DNA from: Flavobacterium gilvum | Lineage (GTDB): Bacteria > Bacteroidota > Bacteroidia > Flavobacteriales > Flavobacteriaceae | Length of the DNA: 64,000 bases | Assembly: GCF_001761465.1 (NCBI RefSeq) | Contig: NZ_CP017479.1 | Location: 1,240,001-1,304,000, forward strand | Direction: 5' to 3' | Part shown: positions 9,027-17,964 of the stretch, piece after piece | Position numbering within the stretch: the first letter of the stretch is position 1 | Layout of the letters: the number at the start of each line of letters is the position of its first letter | Position numbers and translations under genes: made by a program | Notes under the pieces: model-generated | Database searches by the model: none | Seen by the model: only the letters and a program-made list of their open reading frames with translations | Told to the model about the DNA's origin: nothing

Positions 9027-9087
9027 ACCATTAAGAGATTAAGAAAATTAAGTTTTGAGCCTTAATGAATCTTAATTTCTTAATGGT
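9027..9087. repeat. Palindrome made of ATTAAG words
   Basis: Left arm 9027-9052 (ACCATTAAGAGATTAAG...) pairs with 9061-9087 (...TTTCTTAATGGT). It is one of several word-type palindromes in this window. It lies in the gap between GH43 and the large GH51. Confidence 0.65.
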
Positions 9088-9130
9088 TTTAAGAGAAAAC
9101 AATTTTGTTTTAAGTTGAATTAAGCAATAA

Positions 9131-9250
9131 AATAAATTTCACAAAGGCACACAAAGGAAACACGAAGATTCGCAAAAGAAAAAGTACCTTATTGAAAACG
9201 ATTTTAAAAATTTCGCGGAACTTCGTGTTTCTTTGTGAAATAAATTATAA
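9131..9250. repeat. Palindrome made of CACAAAG words
   Basis: Left arm near 9136-9167 (TTTCACAAAGGCACAC...ACACGAAG) and right arm near 9217-9241 (CTTCGTGTTTCTTTGTGAAA), about 50 nt apart. With the previous palindrome it fills the 285-bp gap upstream of the large GH51, where no separate promoter was recognised. Confidence 0.65.
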
Positions 9251-9264
9251 TACAGATTTTAGGT

Positions 9265-10323
9265 TTAAAATTTGATGTCGCAGTTCCATTTGTCAGCCAG
9301 TTTTTGGGCTTCTTTTTTGGTAATTTGAATTACAGACGGATGTTTAGGAATTGTGAAATTAGTCGATTTCATCACGCCTTCATTGAAGTGTCCCAAATAG
9401 TTAAAATTCACAAAATCCGAAGTTTCACTGAACCCGAAATTATGCGGGTTGATGCGATAGATGTCATAGATAAGCATCCATTTGTCCTTGCCAATGATTT
9501 TGTAAACGTTTGGAGCTTCGCATCCTACTTTTTCGCCATCAACGCGTTGCGGATTGAGTTGATAACCACTGTTAACCGAGTCCGAAATGGCTTGTTCGAT
9601 ATGCGAACCGCCATTGTGCGACGCGATAAGCATGTGGTATTTATTACCCACCTTAGTAATGTCGGCATCGATGTATTCTTTGCCATCCGGATATTCTAAG
9701 ATAGGTTTTGGCAAGGTTTCCAGTTGCGTAAAATTCTTGTTCATATAGGAATAATACACTTTGTTTTTTTGGTTGCCAAAGTGCATGGTAAAGTATATCA
9801 TCGTCTTTTGGGCTTTATCGTCATAGATAAGTTCGGGAGCCCAGGCACAGCCAATGTCTGCCAATTCCGGAAAAGCTTTGTCCACACGAAGAACGGTGTG
9901 CGACCAATGGATTAAATCGGGCGATTTCATAAGTACAATTCCGCGGTTGTTGCCCCAGCCGTATTGCTTGCCGTCACGTTCCCATTCGGTGTCTCGGTAG
10001 CCTGCCTTTTGGGCATAAATATGCAAATCGGTTAGCGCCATATAAAACAAGCCGTTTGGAGCACGATATATGTATGGATCGCGAATCCCTTTTTGTTCCG
10101 AGATGGTGTCGCCGGCTATAACGGGTTTGGCATTGTTTACATCGGTAAAGCTGTAACCGTCTTTACTCAACGCCATATAGAGTGCATGGGTATCATCTTT
10201 AAAATAAACCATCAGATATGCGCCCATGTCTTTTTCTTTGGGAAATTTTGCTTTTTGTGCCAAAGCAATACTTCCGGCCAAAATCAGTATGCTGAAAGTA
10301 AGTAGAAAATTAAATTTTTTCAT
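9265..10323 (-). CDS. GH43-family arabinosidase/xylosidase-like hydrolase, secreted
   Basis: A 352-aa protein with a signal peptide (MKKFNFLLTFSILILAG to LAQ) followed by a five-bladed propeller of GH43 type. Recognisable blade motifs are MVYFKDDTHAL, KGIRDPYIYRAPNG, GCAWAPELIYD, EYIDADITKVG and HNGGSHIEQA. The acidic residues in RDPYIY, APEL and IDAD are candidates for the GH43 base, acid and pKa modulator, but which is which cannot be fixed without alignment. It is the first gene of a probable operon with the large GH51 and has an AraR-type site in its promoter, so exo- or endo-arabinanase-like activity is the best inference. Confidence 0.85.
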   Translation of the reverse strand: MKKFNFLLTFSILILAGSIALAQKAKFPKEKDMGAYLMVYFKDDTHALYMALSKDGYSFTDVNNAKPVIAGDTISEQKGIRDPYIYRAPNGLFYMALTDLHIYAQKAGYRDTEWERDGKQYGWGNNRGIVLMKSPDLIHWSHTVLRVDKAFPELADIGCAWAPELIYDDKAQKTMIYFTMHFGNQKNKVYYSYMNKNFTQLETLPKPILEYPDGKEYIDADITKVGNKYHMLIASHNGGSHIEQAISDSVNSGYQLNPQRVDGEKVGCEAPNVYKIIGKDKWMLIYDIYRINPHNFGFSETSDFVNFNYLGHFNEGVMKSTNFTIPKHPSVIQITKKEAQKLADKWNCDIKF

Positions 10324-10389
10324 TTGTGGTAATGTTGGTTTTTTTTTGAACTTGATAGTTATTAGGGAATGTGATTTAGAACAGAAAAA

Positions 10390-10410
10390 TAAGTGTAAAA
10401 ATCACATTTA
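10390..10410. promoter_or_regulatory. AraR-type operator upstream of GH43
   Basis: Half-sites TAAGTGT (10390-10396) and ACATTTA (10404-10410), 7-nt spacer. It abuts a minus-strand -7 element in the same arrangement as the GH51 operator. Confidence 0.7.
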
Positions 10411-10442
10411 CAAATATAGATAAAATTGTTTCAGAAAAACAA
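10411..10442 (-). promoter_or_regulatory. Candidate GH43 promoter
   Basis: Minus-strand TTG (10440-10442), 21 nt, TATATTTG (10411-10418, consensus TAnnTTTG). The operator begins at the next base. The transcript would have a leader of about 80 nt. Confidence 0.5.
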
Positions 10443-10457
10443 ATGAGAAAAAAAGTA

Positions 10458-11456
10458 TTACAATGAATTTCTGATAATCAGCGCACTTCTGTTTTCGATA
10501 TGTTCTTTTTTTCCGGTAAGAACCATTTGGGCGAGTAGTTTTCCCATGGCGGTAAAATCGGTGGAAATGGTGGTAATTCCATAAGAAACCACTTTTTTCA
10601 GTGGGGTTTCATTGTAGGATATAATTCCAAAATCAGTTCCCAGTTTTAATTTTTGCTTTTGGGCTTTTTCTATTACCCGAACCAAATCCCTGTCATTTGG
10701 GATAATGTAAACCCCTCCAAGGGTTATTTCATTGTCTGTAAATTCGTTGATAATTTCGTAATCAATGGAATATTTTGCGCAAAAATTTTCAAAACCGGCC
10801 TTCATTCCCAATGGTTCTCTAAAGCCCGGGAAAATCATAATGAATTTTTTATACTTGTCCAGTCTTGTTTTTCCTTTGTACAAACCCTCAAAGATGTCCT
10901 TTTTGTGATTTTGGTAGATGGCAGGATACGATTTTAGTTCGTCATTGGTTTGGTCGAGAATGATAATTTCGTTAGCTGGTAGGGTTTCAATCATCGATGC
11001 TACTCCGGGTAAATTAGTCGGCATAATGATGTATTTGGTGTAATTTCCATTACTGTCATTAATCAATTTTTGAAAGACCTGAACATTGAAATGGTGAAAG
11101 AAAATATCTACTTGAACGTTCTTTCCGATGTGTTGCAGAAACGAATTGTAAAGGTCTTCTTTGAAGCTGTTTAGCTCATCAAAAAGCAAAAATATTTTCT
11201 GTTTTATATTGGTTTCCAGACTCTTTACATAGTAGCCTTTCCCAGGAATGGCGTAGACAATACCTCTTTTTTTCAATTCGTCATAGGCCAGTAAAACAGT
11301 GTCGCGCGAGAGCGAAAAATCAAGGCAGATTTTATTTACCGATGGAAGTTTTTCGTCTTTATTCAACAGGCCTTCTTCAATAGTTTTTTCTATCGAAAAA
11401 ATGATTTGTTTGTACTTTGGAATACCGCTGTTTTTCTGAACGTTAACAATTTTCAT
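10458..11456 (-). CDS. GntR-family regulator with periplasmic-binding-protein-like sensor domain
   Basis: A 332-aa cytoplasmic repressor-type protein. Residues about 8-75 form a GntR winged helix (KLPSVNKICLDFSLSRDTV, GIVYAIPGKGYYV). Residues about 85-330 resemble a LacI/PBP sugar-sensing fold (FLLFDELNS, IIMPTNLPG, FGIISYNETPLK, ISTDFTAMG). It is divergent from galM-galK-galT-galE and separated by 146 bp that hold a direct repeat, so control of the galactose operon and of itself is the simplest inference. Sensors of this architecture in Bacteroidota often control single sugar operons. The ligand is not known. Confidence 0.85.
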   Translation of the reverse strand: MKIVNVQKNSGIPKYKQIIFSIEKTIEEGLLNKDEKLPSVNKICLDFSLSRDTVLLAYDELKKRGIVYAIPGKGYYVKSLETNIKQKIFLLFDELNSFKEDLYNSFLQHIGKNVQVDIFFHHFNVQVFQKLINDSNGNYTKYIIMPTNLPGVASMIETLPANEIIILDQTNDELKSYPAIYQNHKKDIFEGLYKGKTRLDKYKKFIMIFPGFREPLGMKAGFENFCAKYSIDYEIINEFTDNEITLGGVYIIPNDRDLVRVIEKAQKQKLKLGTDFGIISYNETPLKKVVSYGITTISTDFTAMGKLLAQMVLTGKKEHIENRSALIIRNSL

Positions 11457-11470
11457 GGCGACCTTTTTTA

Positions 11471-11530
11471 CAAAGATACAAAAACTGGTAGGTACTGGTA
11501 TGTAGTATCAATTTTTTATCTCTATTTTTG
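11471..11530. promoter_or_regulatory. Divergent promoter region of gntR and galM with direct repeat
   Basis: Two copies of ACTGGTA lie at 11484-11490 and 11494-11500, with TACT...AGTA symmetry at 11493-11507. On the minus strand TATCTTTG (11471-11478) is a -7 for the regulator; on the plus strand TATTTTTG (11523-11530) is a -7 for galM. The repeats occupy the region where both -33 elements would be, and no good TTG is present there. This is a candidate operator for the GntR protein. Confidence 0.5.
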
Positions 11531-11602
11531 TTTCCGACATTTTACAAAATGTTAAAAAAAAGAGTCAAAATAAAATATATATCACATTTAATTTATCCTA
11601 AA

Positions 11603-12613
11603 ATGAAATTATTTGGAAAAACACCCGATGGAAAAGAGGTGAATTCGTATGAATTAATAAACAGCAAAGGAGCAAAGCTGGAAGTAATTAATTATGGTGC
11701 AACTGTTTCTTCCTTGAAGATTCCTTTGAAAAACGGAGAATTAGTCGATGTTGTTTTGGGATTTGACAACCTGGAAAATTATATAAACTCTTTTGATTTG
11801 CCAAGTGCACCTTATCTTGGTACGACTGTTGGGCGTTATGCTGGCCGAATCAATAATGCTGTTTTTACTTTGAACGGAGAAACCATTCATTTGGAAAAAA
11901 ATAACAATGGAAATTCCCTGCATGGAGGAGATAATAATTTCAGCAAAAGGGTTTGGGACGTAAAAGCGGTAAACGAAGGCAGTAATCCTTCTATTACTTT
12001 GACTTATTTAAGCCCAGCCAATGAAGGAAATTATCCAGGCGATTTGTCTATAGAATTGACTTATACCCTTTCTGAAGATAATGAACTGATTATAGGATAT
12101 GTTGCCAAGACTACTGAGGATACTGCGGTAAACCTGACGCATCATAGTTATTTTAATTTGGACGGACATTCCGGTAGCGTGGTTAATCAGAAATTAACAG
12201 TAAATACCAAACAAGTACTGGAGGTTAAACTAGATTGTATTCCAACTGGTAGGGTTTTGGAAGTAGATAATACTCCTTTTGATTTCTTTACACAAAAAAA
12301 TTGTCCAACTTCAATAGACAATACTTTTGTTTTGAAAAGTAAAGAGGAATTGGCAGCAATTCTTTTTAGCGAAAAAAATAATTTGAAAATGACCGTTTAT
12401 ACGGATCAGCCCGGAGTTCATATCTATGTTGGAGGAAATTGTTTTAATAAAATTAAAGGAAAAGAAAACGCAGATTATCATACGTTGAGCGGTATTTGTT
12501 TTGAAACTCAAAACTTTCCCGATGCCCCAAACCATAAACATTTTCCGAATTCGATTCTAAAAAAAGGAGATACTTACTCGCATAATACCACTTATAAATT
12601 TGAAACTTTATAA
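11603..12613 (+). CDS. galM: Aldose 1-epimerase (mutarotase) GalM
   Basis: Interconverts alpha and beta anomers of galactose, and often of L-arabinose, in the cytoplasm. The 336-aa protein from ATG 11603 (MKLFGKTPDGKEV) shows GRYAGRI, GNSLHGG, the catalytic histidine region LTHHSYFNLDG and the base-bearing GICFETQNFPDAPNH. An upstream ATG at 11528 would add 25 residues without family similarity. It is first in the Leloir operon, 11 bp before galK. In Bacteroides a mutarotase also accompanies arabinose genes, so it may serve both sugars here. Confidence 0.93.
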   Translation: MKLFGKTPDGKEVNSYELINSKGAKLEVINYGATVSSLKIPLKNGELVDVVLGFDNLENYINSFDLPSAPYLGTTVGRYAGRINNAVFTLNGETIHLEKNNNGNSLHGGDNNFSKRVWDVKAVNEGSNPSITLTYLSPANEGNYPGDLSIELTYTLSEDNELIIGYVAKTTEDTAVNLTHHSYFNLDGHSGSVVNQKLTVNTKQVLEVKLDCIPTGRVLEVDNTPFDFFTQKNCPTSIDNTFVLKSKEELAAILFSEKNNLKMTVYTDQPGVHIYVGGNCFNKIKGKENADYHTLSGICFETQNFPDAPNHKHFPNSILKKGDTYSHNTTYKFETL

Positions 12614-12624
12614 AAATTGACAAA

Positions 12625-13788
12625 ATGAACGATATATTAATTAAAAAAACAACAGCATTTTTTCAGGATAAATTTGGAAATGCTCCTGAAAAAGTAGTGC
12701 TTTCTCCAGGGAGAATTAACATTATTGGAGAACATATTGATTATAACGACGGGTATGTTTTGCCAGCCGCAATCGATAAGATTATTTGTTTTGCTTTTGC
12801 AAAAAATAATACGAATACTTCAAAAGTAGTTGCTCTTGACCTTAATGAAGAGTTTGAAATTGACGTTACTGCCGAGGTGAAATTAGATGAGGTTGATTGG
12901 ACAAATTATATCCGAGGCGTAATCAATCAGTTGAAAATTAACGGTTTTAAATTTGAAGGCGTAAACTGTGTTTTCAGCAGTAATATTCCGGTAGGTTCTG
13001 GATTGTCTTCTTCTGCAGCTTTGGAATGTGGGTTTTTATTTGGTTTGAACGATATATTCAATTTGAATATTAAACCAATCGATATCGCTTTATTGGGACA
13101 AAAATCCGAACATTGGGTTGGAATCAAATGCGGAATTATGGATCAGTTTTCCAGTGTGATGGGATTGGAGGATAAAGTAATCAGAATTGATTGCAAATCT
13201 CTTGAATACGAATACCACACCGCCGATTTTAATGATTATTCGTTGATTTTGTTTGATTCGAATGTAAAACACTCGTTGATGACATCGGCTTATAATGAAA
13301 GAAGACAGCAATGTGAAGAAGGAATTGCAATTGCAAAAGCAAATTTCCCGGAAATAAAAAGCTTCAGAGATTGTACCGAACAAACAATTATTGATTTGAA
13401 AGATAAAATGAGTCATGATGTTTTTAGACGTTCTCTTTTTGTGGTAAAAGAAATCAATCGTGTTATTCAGGCTTGTGAAGCATTAGACAATGGAAATATA
13501 GAATTACTTGGAGAGTTAATGTTTGCAACTCACGATGGATTGTCTAAAGATTATGAAGTAAGCTGCGAAGAGTTGGATTTATTGGTTGATTTGGCCAAAA
13601 AAGAAACTGCGGTTATTGGTTCAAGATTGATGGGAGGCGGTTTTGGCGGCTGTACTATTAACTTAGTTAAAAAAGGACAAGAGCAACAAATCAAAGATAA
13701 ATTTTCAAAATTATACAGAGAGGCTTTTGATATTGAATTGAAAATTTACGATGTAAAAATTGGAAACGGTACATCATTATATAAATAA
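12625..13788 (+). CDS. galK: Galactokinase GalK
   Basis: Phosphorylates alpha-D-galactose with ATP to galactose 1-phosphate, a cytoplasmic Leloir step. A GHMP kinase of 387 aa, the usual length. The galactokinase signature GRINIIGEHIDY is at about 29-40 with Arg30. The ATP loop VGSGLSSSAA is at about 123-132, the catalytic base is Asp173 in GIMDQFSS, and GGGFGGC is near the C-terminus. It sits 11 bp after galM and 8 bp before galT, so the genes are cotranscribed. Confidence 0.96.
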   Translation: MNDILIKKTTAFFQDKFGNAPEKVVLSPGRINIIGEHIDYNDGYVLPAAIDKIICFAFAKNNTNTSKVVALDLNEEFEIDVTAEVKLDEVDWTNYIRGVINQLKINGFKFEGVNCVFSSNIPVGSGLSSSAALECGFLFGLNDIFNLNIKPIDIALLGQKSEHWVGIKCGIMDQFSSVMGLEDKVIRIDCKSLEYEYHTADFNDYSLILFDSNVKHSLMTSAYNERRQQCEEGIAIAKANFPEIKSFRDCTEQTIIDLKDKMSHDVFRRSLFVVKEINRVIQACEALDNGNIELLGELMFATHDGLSKDYEVSCEELDLLVDLAKKETAVIGSRLMGGGFGGCTINLVKKGQEQQIKDKFSKLYREAFDIELKIYDVKIGNGTSLYK

Positions 13789-13796
13789 GAAAGAAG

Positions 13797-14846
13797 ATGA
13801 GAAATTTTGATATAAACGAAGATCCACACAGACGTTTTAATCCGCTAATCAACGAATGGGTTTTGGTGTCACCACACAGAGCAAAAAGACCTTGGCAAGG
13901 ACAAAACGAAAAAATCCATACCGATGGACTTCCGGAATATGATCCAACCTGTTATTTATGCCCGGGGAATGTTCGCGCCAATGGAGAAAACAACCCAAAA
14001 TATGAGTCAAGTTTTGTTTTTGAAAACGACTTTGCAGCTGTAAAACAAGAAGCAATTGCATTTGAAGAAGAAACAAAACCTACTTTCTTTAAGGCAAAAC
14101 CAGAACGCGGAATCGCCAGAGTGGTTTGTTTCTCGCCGAGACATGATTTGACTTTGCCAGAAATGGATCTTGCAGGAATTGAGAATATTATCAGAACCTG
14201 GCAAAAAGAATACACAGATTTAGGAAACGTTGATTACATCAACCACGTTCAGATATTCGAGAATAAAGGAAGCGTGATGGGTTGCAGCAATCCGCATCCA
14301 CACGGGCAAATTTGGGCGCAATCGTCTTTGCCAACGCAAGTCGAAAAAACGCAAAACAGCCTGAAAGCTTACTTCGAGAAAAATAACAGTAATCTTTTGC
14401 TGGATTATTTGAAAGCTGAGTTGGAAGCCAAAGAGCGTATCGTAATAGAGAATGATCATTTTGTGGCTTTGGTTCCGTTTTGGGCTATTTGGCCGTTTGA
14501 AACAATGATCATCAGCAAAAGACATATCACCAAAATAACAGAGTTTACCAATGAAGAAGTTTCGGCGTATGCCTTAATTTTAAAGGCATTAACGATAAAA
14601 TACGATAATCTTTTTGAAACTTCTTTCCCGTATTCTTCTGGAATCCACCAAGCTCCGACCGACGGCGAAGCACATCCAGAATGGCAATTCCACATGCATT
14701 TTTATCCACCGTTATTGCGTTCGGCTTCTGTGAAGAAATTCATGGTTGGTTACGAAATGATGGGTGAGGCGCAAAGAGATATTACTCCTGAAAAAAGTGC
14801 CGCAGTTTTGAAAGCATTACCGGAAGTTCATTATAAAAATAAATAG
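13797..14846 (+). CDS. galT: Galactose-1-phosphate uridylyltransferase GalT
   Basis: Exchanges UMP between UDP-glucose and galactose 1-phosphate through a uridylylated histidine. In this 349-aa protein the active site is SNPHPHGQ, with His167-Pro-His169 (His169 the nucleophile), and the zinc pair Cys52/Cys55 is in CYLC. The C-terminal half has the second HIT-like domain with HPEWQFHMHF. Its stop codon at 14844-14846 is followed 2 nt later by the galE ATG, showing tight operon coupling. Confidence 0.96.
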   Translation: MRNFDINEDPHRRFNPLINEWVLVSPHRAKRPWQGQNEKIHTDGLPEYDPTCYLCPGNVRANGENNPKYESSFVFENDFAAVKQEAIAFEEETKPTFFKAKPERGIARVVCFSPRHDLTLPEMDLAGIENIIRTWQKEYTDLGNVDYINHVQIFENKGSVMGCSNPHPHGQIWAQSSLPTQVEKTQNSLKAYFEKNNSNLLLDYLKAELEAKERIVIENDHFVALVPFWAIWPFETMIISKRHITKITEFTNEEVSAYALILKALTIKYDNLFETSFPYSSGIHQAPTDGEAHPEWQFHMHFYPPLLRSASVKKFMVGYEMMGEAQRDITPEKSAAVLKALPEVHYKNK

Positions 14847-14848
14847 TG

Positions 14849-15892
14849 ATGAGTAAAATAGTTGTTACAGGTGGTTTGGGTTTCATAGGATCTCATACCG
14901 TAGTGGAGTTGCAAAGTCAAGGTTTTGAAGTAGTCGTAATAGATAATCTGTCCAATTCTTCGATTGAAGTTTTGGATGGAATTGAAAGTATTTCTGGAAA
15001 AAAACCAATTTTTTCCGCAATCGATTTAAGAGAGAAAGCAGCTGTTCAGGAGTTTTTTAAGGAACATAATGATGTTGCTGGAGTAATTCATTTTGCCGCT
15101 TCCAAAGCAGTTGGCGAAAGCGTGCATAATCCTTTGCTTTATTACGAAAATAACCTTGGAGCTTTGGTTTATATTTTGCAGGAATTAGAGAAAAAGGAAG
15201 ATGCACATTTCATTTTCAGTTCTTCTTGTACGGTTTACGGTCAGGCCGAAGTGATGCCAATTGCCGAAACAACACCAATTCAACCAGCTTTGTCTCCTTA
15301 TGGAAATACAAAACAAATAGGTGAGGAAATCATTTCAGATGTTGTGAAAGTAAGCAACATTAACGCCATATTGCTTCGTTATTTCAATCCTATCGGTTCG
15401 CACCCGTCTGCCGAAATTGGTGAGTTGCCAATTGGAGTACCTCAAAATCTGGTTCCGTTTATTACCCAAACCGGAATGGGCTTGCGTGCCGAATTGTCGG
15501 TTTATGGAAATGATTACCCAACGGTTGACGGAACGTGTGTTCGCGATTATATACACGTAGTCGATTTAGCGAAAGCTCATGTCATCGCTTTACAACGATT
15601 ATTAGGTAAAAAGAATATTGAACCTTTGGAGATTTTTAATTTGGGTACAGGCAAAGGAAGTTCGGTATTGGAAGTGATTACTGCTTTTGAAAAAGTAAGC
15701 GGTCAAAAATTGCCATATAAGATTGTGGGAAGAAGAGAAGGCGACGTGACCGAGGCTTACGCCAATACCGATAAGGCTAATACTGTTTTGGGTTGGAAAA
15801 CGGTTTCGACACTGGAAGAAGCCATGGCTAGTGCTTGGAAATGGGAACAAAAAATTCGGACAAGTACTGAATTTAGCGCCAAAAAAGTATAA
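14849..15892 (+). CDS. galE: UDP-glucose 4-epimerase GalE
   Basis: Interconverts UDP-galactose and UDP-glucose with bound NAD, closing the Leloir pathway. This extended SDR has GGLGFIGSH at about 8-16 for NAD binding and the catalytic Tyr151/Lys155 in SPYGNTK. The C-terminal half includes VRDYIHVVDLA and GRREGDV, typical of GalE. I start at ATG 14849 (347 aa); the in-frame GTG at 14846 overlaps the galT stop and is less likely. No clear terminator was seen in the following 290 bp. Confidence 0.95.
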   Translation: MSKIVVTGGLGFIGSHTVVELQSQGFEVVVIDNLSNSSIEVLDGIESISGKKPIFSAIDLREKAAVQEFFKEHNDVAGVIHFAASKAVGESVHNPLLYYENNLGALVYILQELEKKEDAHFIFSSSCTVYGQAEVMPIAETTPIQPALSPYGNTKQIGEEIISDVVKVSNINAILLRYFNPIGSHPSAEIGELPIGVPQNLVPFITQTGMGLRAELSVYGNDYPTVDGTCVRDYIHVVDLAKAHVIALQRLLGKKNIEPLEIFNLGTGKGSSVLEVITAFEKVSGQKLPYKIVGRREGDVTEAYANTDKANTVLGWKTVSTLEEAMASAWKWEQKIRTSTEFSAKKV

Positions 15893-15943
15893 TTAAGCAG
15901 GATAATCGTACTGTTTTTTGTTTTTTGAAACTAAACTTTAAAA

Positions 15944-15964
15944 TAAATGTAAAATACACATTTA
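15944..15964. promoter_or_regulatory. AraR-type operator upstream of the symporter
   Basis: Perfect half-site pair TAAATGT (15944-15950) and ACATTTA (15958-15964), 7-nt spacer. It ends 6 nt before the -33 TTG, almost the same placement as at araR. Confidence 0.7.
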
Positions 15965-15970
15965 TAAGTA

Positions 15971-16000
15971 TTGGAAATAAATATTTTTATTTTACATTTG
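15971..16000 (+). promoter_or_regulatory. Promoter of the sugar symporter
   Basis: TTG at 15971-15973, exactly 19 nt, then TACATTTG at 15993-16000, a full match to the Bacteroidota consensus. The leader before the ATG is about 180 nt; no folded regulatory RNA was recognised in it. Confidence 0.7.
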
Positions 16001-16185
16001 GCTTCAATAATTCGTAATAAAAGAACAGAATTAAAACAGATATGATATTTTAGGATTGAGTGTATTGTTAAAATGCAAATTTTTTCGAAAAATAAGCAGA
16101 TTTTAACGTATAAAACAGTAGATTGCAAAACATAAAAATCAACCAACCAACCATATTATTAATTTAAAAATAAAACTATTAACTC

Positions 16186-17874
16186 ATGAGCCAGAACCTA
16201 GTTTTTGCGGATTACGCAGTATTTATTATTTATTTTGTCATCGTATCTACCTATGGATACATGATTTATCGCAAGCGTGAAAAAAACGAGCACGATGCCA
16301 AAGCTTATTTCCTTGCCGAAGGGACACTTACTTGGTGGGCTATTGGAGCTTCTTTGATTGCTTCAAATATATCGGCTGAGCAATTTATCGGAATGAGTGG
16401 TGAAGGATTCTTTTTGGGAGTTGCCGTTGCTGCTTACGAGTGGCTTGCTGCCGTTGCTTTGATTATTATTGCGATTTGGTTTATCCCTGTTTATTTGAAA
16501 AACAAAATTTATACCATGCCTCAATTCTTGAAAACGAGGTATAACGAATCAACAGCATTGATTATGGCTGTTTTCTGGTTGTTTTTGTACGTTTTCGTAA
16601 ACTTGACTTCTATTTTATATTTGGGAGCTGTTGCTATTAACGGATTGGCAGGAGGTGAATACCTACACGCCATCATGATTGGTCTTGCGCTTTTTGCCCT
16701 ATTAATTTCATTAGGAGGTATGAAGGTAGTTGCTTATACTGACGTAATTCAGGTAGCGGTTTTGATCATTGGAGGATTAGTTACTTCTTATATTGCTTTG
16801 ACTAAAGTTGCTGAATATTTGCCAGATTCTGGTCAAGGTGCTATTGCTGGTTTCAAAGAATTGATGCATCAGGCACCAGAGCATTTCAAAATGATTTTCC
16901 CAAAACCTACAGCTGCTTCTTCTCAATTGGAAGTAGATAAATATCTTACTATCCCAGGTGTATTGGCATATGCTGCAGGTATGTGGATTGTAAATCTTAA
17001 TTACTGGGGTTGTAACCAGTACATCACTCAAAGAGCTTTGGGAGCTGATTTGCAAACTGCACGTACGGGTATTTTATTTGCTGGATTCTTGAAATTATTA
17101 ATGCCTCTTATCGTAATGTTGCCAGGTATCGCTGCTTTTGTTTTATATAAAAATGGTCACTTGCCACAACTAGTTGGAGGAAAAGACGGAGCGTATTCTG
17201 CAATGTTGACATTCTTGCCAACTGGTCTTAAAGGATTGTCTGTAGCTGCTTTGACTGCCGCGATAGTTGCTTCTTTGGCTGGTAAAGTAAACAGTATTTC
17301 TACTATCTATACATTGGACGTACACAAAAAATACATTCAAAAAGATGCTACTGACAGATCACAAGTAAGCATCGGAAAATACGCTGTTGTTGGAGCTATG
17401 ATTCTTGCTATTATGTTTACTTGGAATGATTTGCTAGGAATTGGTGGAGTAGGAGGTTTCACTTATATCCAAAAATATACAGGATTTATCAGTCCAGGGG
17501 TATTCGCGATGTTCATTCTAGGAATGTTCTGGAAAAGAACAACTGGAGCAGCGGCTATCGTTGGGGTAATTGCAGGTTTCTTATTGTCTGTTTTGTTCAA
17601 TGAATTTGCACCATCATTATTTGGAAACGATACTATACTGTACACTGCTTATATGAATGCAAAAGGAATATATGAAATTCCGTTCCTTATCTGTATGGGG
17701 TTATCGTTTATGTTTACAATGATTTTGATGATTTTAGTGAGTTTGGCTGGACCAAAAGTGAATCCAAAAGCATTCGAATTGGATACTGAAATGTTCAAAA
17801 TAAAACCACAAACAACGATTATGATCGTAATAACATTATTGGTTATTACTGCTTTGTATGTGAAATTCTGGTAA
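16186..17874 (+). CDS. SSS-family Na+/sugar symporter (vSGLT-like)
   Basis: Inner-membrane sodium:solute symporter of 562 aa with about 14 hydrophobic segments. It follows vSGLT closely at GASLIASNISAEQFIGMSG and YEW. Gln66 and Glu85 match sugar-contacting residues of vSGLT, and NYWGCNQYITQRAL and FLKLLMP match its Asn/Lys sugar site. The substrate is therefore galactose or a close relative such as L-arabinose, which differs from galactose by the missing C6. The AraR-type operator in its promoter favours arabinose, and the gal operon just upstream favours galactose; it may carry both. Confidence 0.92.
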   Translation: MSQNLVFADYAVFIIYFVIVSTYGYMIYRKREKNEHDAKAYFLAEGTLTWWAIGASLIASNISAEQFIGMSGEGFFLGVAVAAYEWLAAVALIIIAIWFIPVYLKNKIYTMPQFLKTRYNESTALIMAVFWLFLYVFVNLTSILYLGAVAINGLAGGEYLHAIMIGLALFALLISLGGMKVVAYTDVIQVAVLIIGGLVTSYIALTKVAEYLPDSGQGAIAGFKELMHQAPEHFKMIFPKPTAASSQLEVDKYLTIPGVLAYAAGMWIVNLNYWGCNQYITQRALGADLQTARTGILFAGFLKLLMPLIVMLPGIAAFVLYKNGHLPQLVGGKDGAYSAMLTFLPTGLKGLSVAALTAAIVASLAGKVNSISTIYTLDVHKKYIQKDATDRSQVSIGKYAVVGAMILAIMFTWNDLLGIGGVGGFTYIQKYTGFISPGVFAMFILGMFWKRTTGAAAIVGVIAGFLLSVLFNEFAPSLFGNDTILYTAYMNAKGIYEIPFLICMGLSFMFTMILMILVSLAGPKVNPKAFELDTEMFKIKPQTTIMIVITLLVITALYVKFW

Positions 17875-17894
17875 AAAAAATACAAGTTATATAA

Positions 17895-17934
17895 AAAGTG
17901 TGAAACTGAATTCGTTCGGTTTCACACTTTTTTT
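17895..17934 (+). terminator. Intrinsic terminator after the symporter
   Basis: A 12-bp perfect stem AAAGTGTGAAAC (17895-17906) / GTTTCACACTTT (17919-17930) with a 12-nt loop, then a T-tract. Confidence 0.85.
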
Positions 17935-17964
17935 TATTCCAAAATTTGGTATGATGCAGATTGC

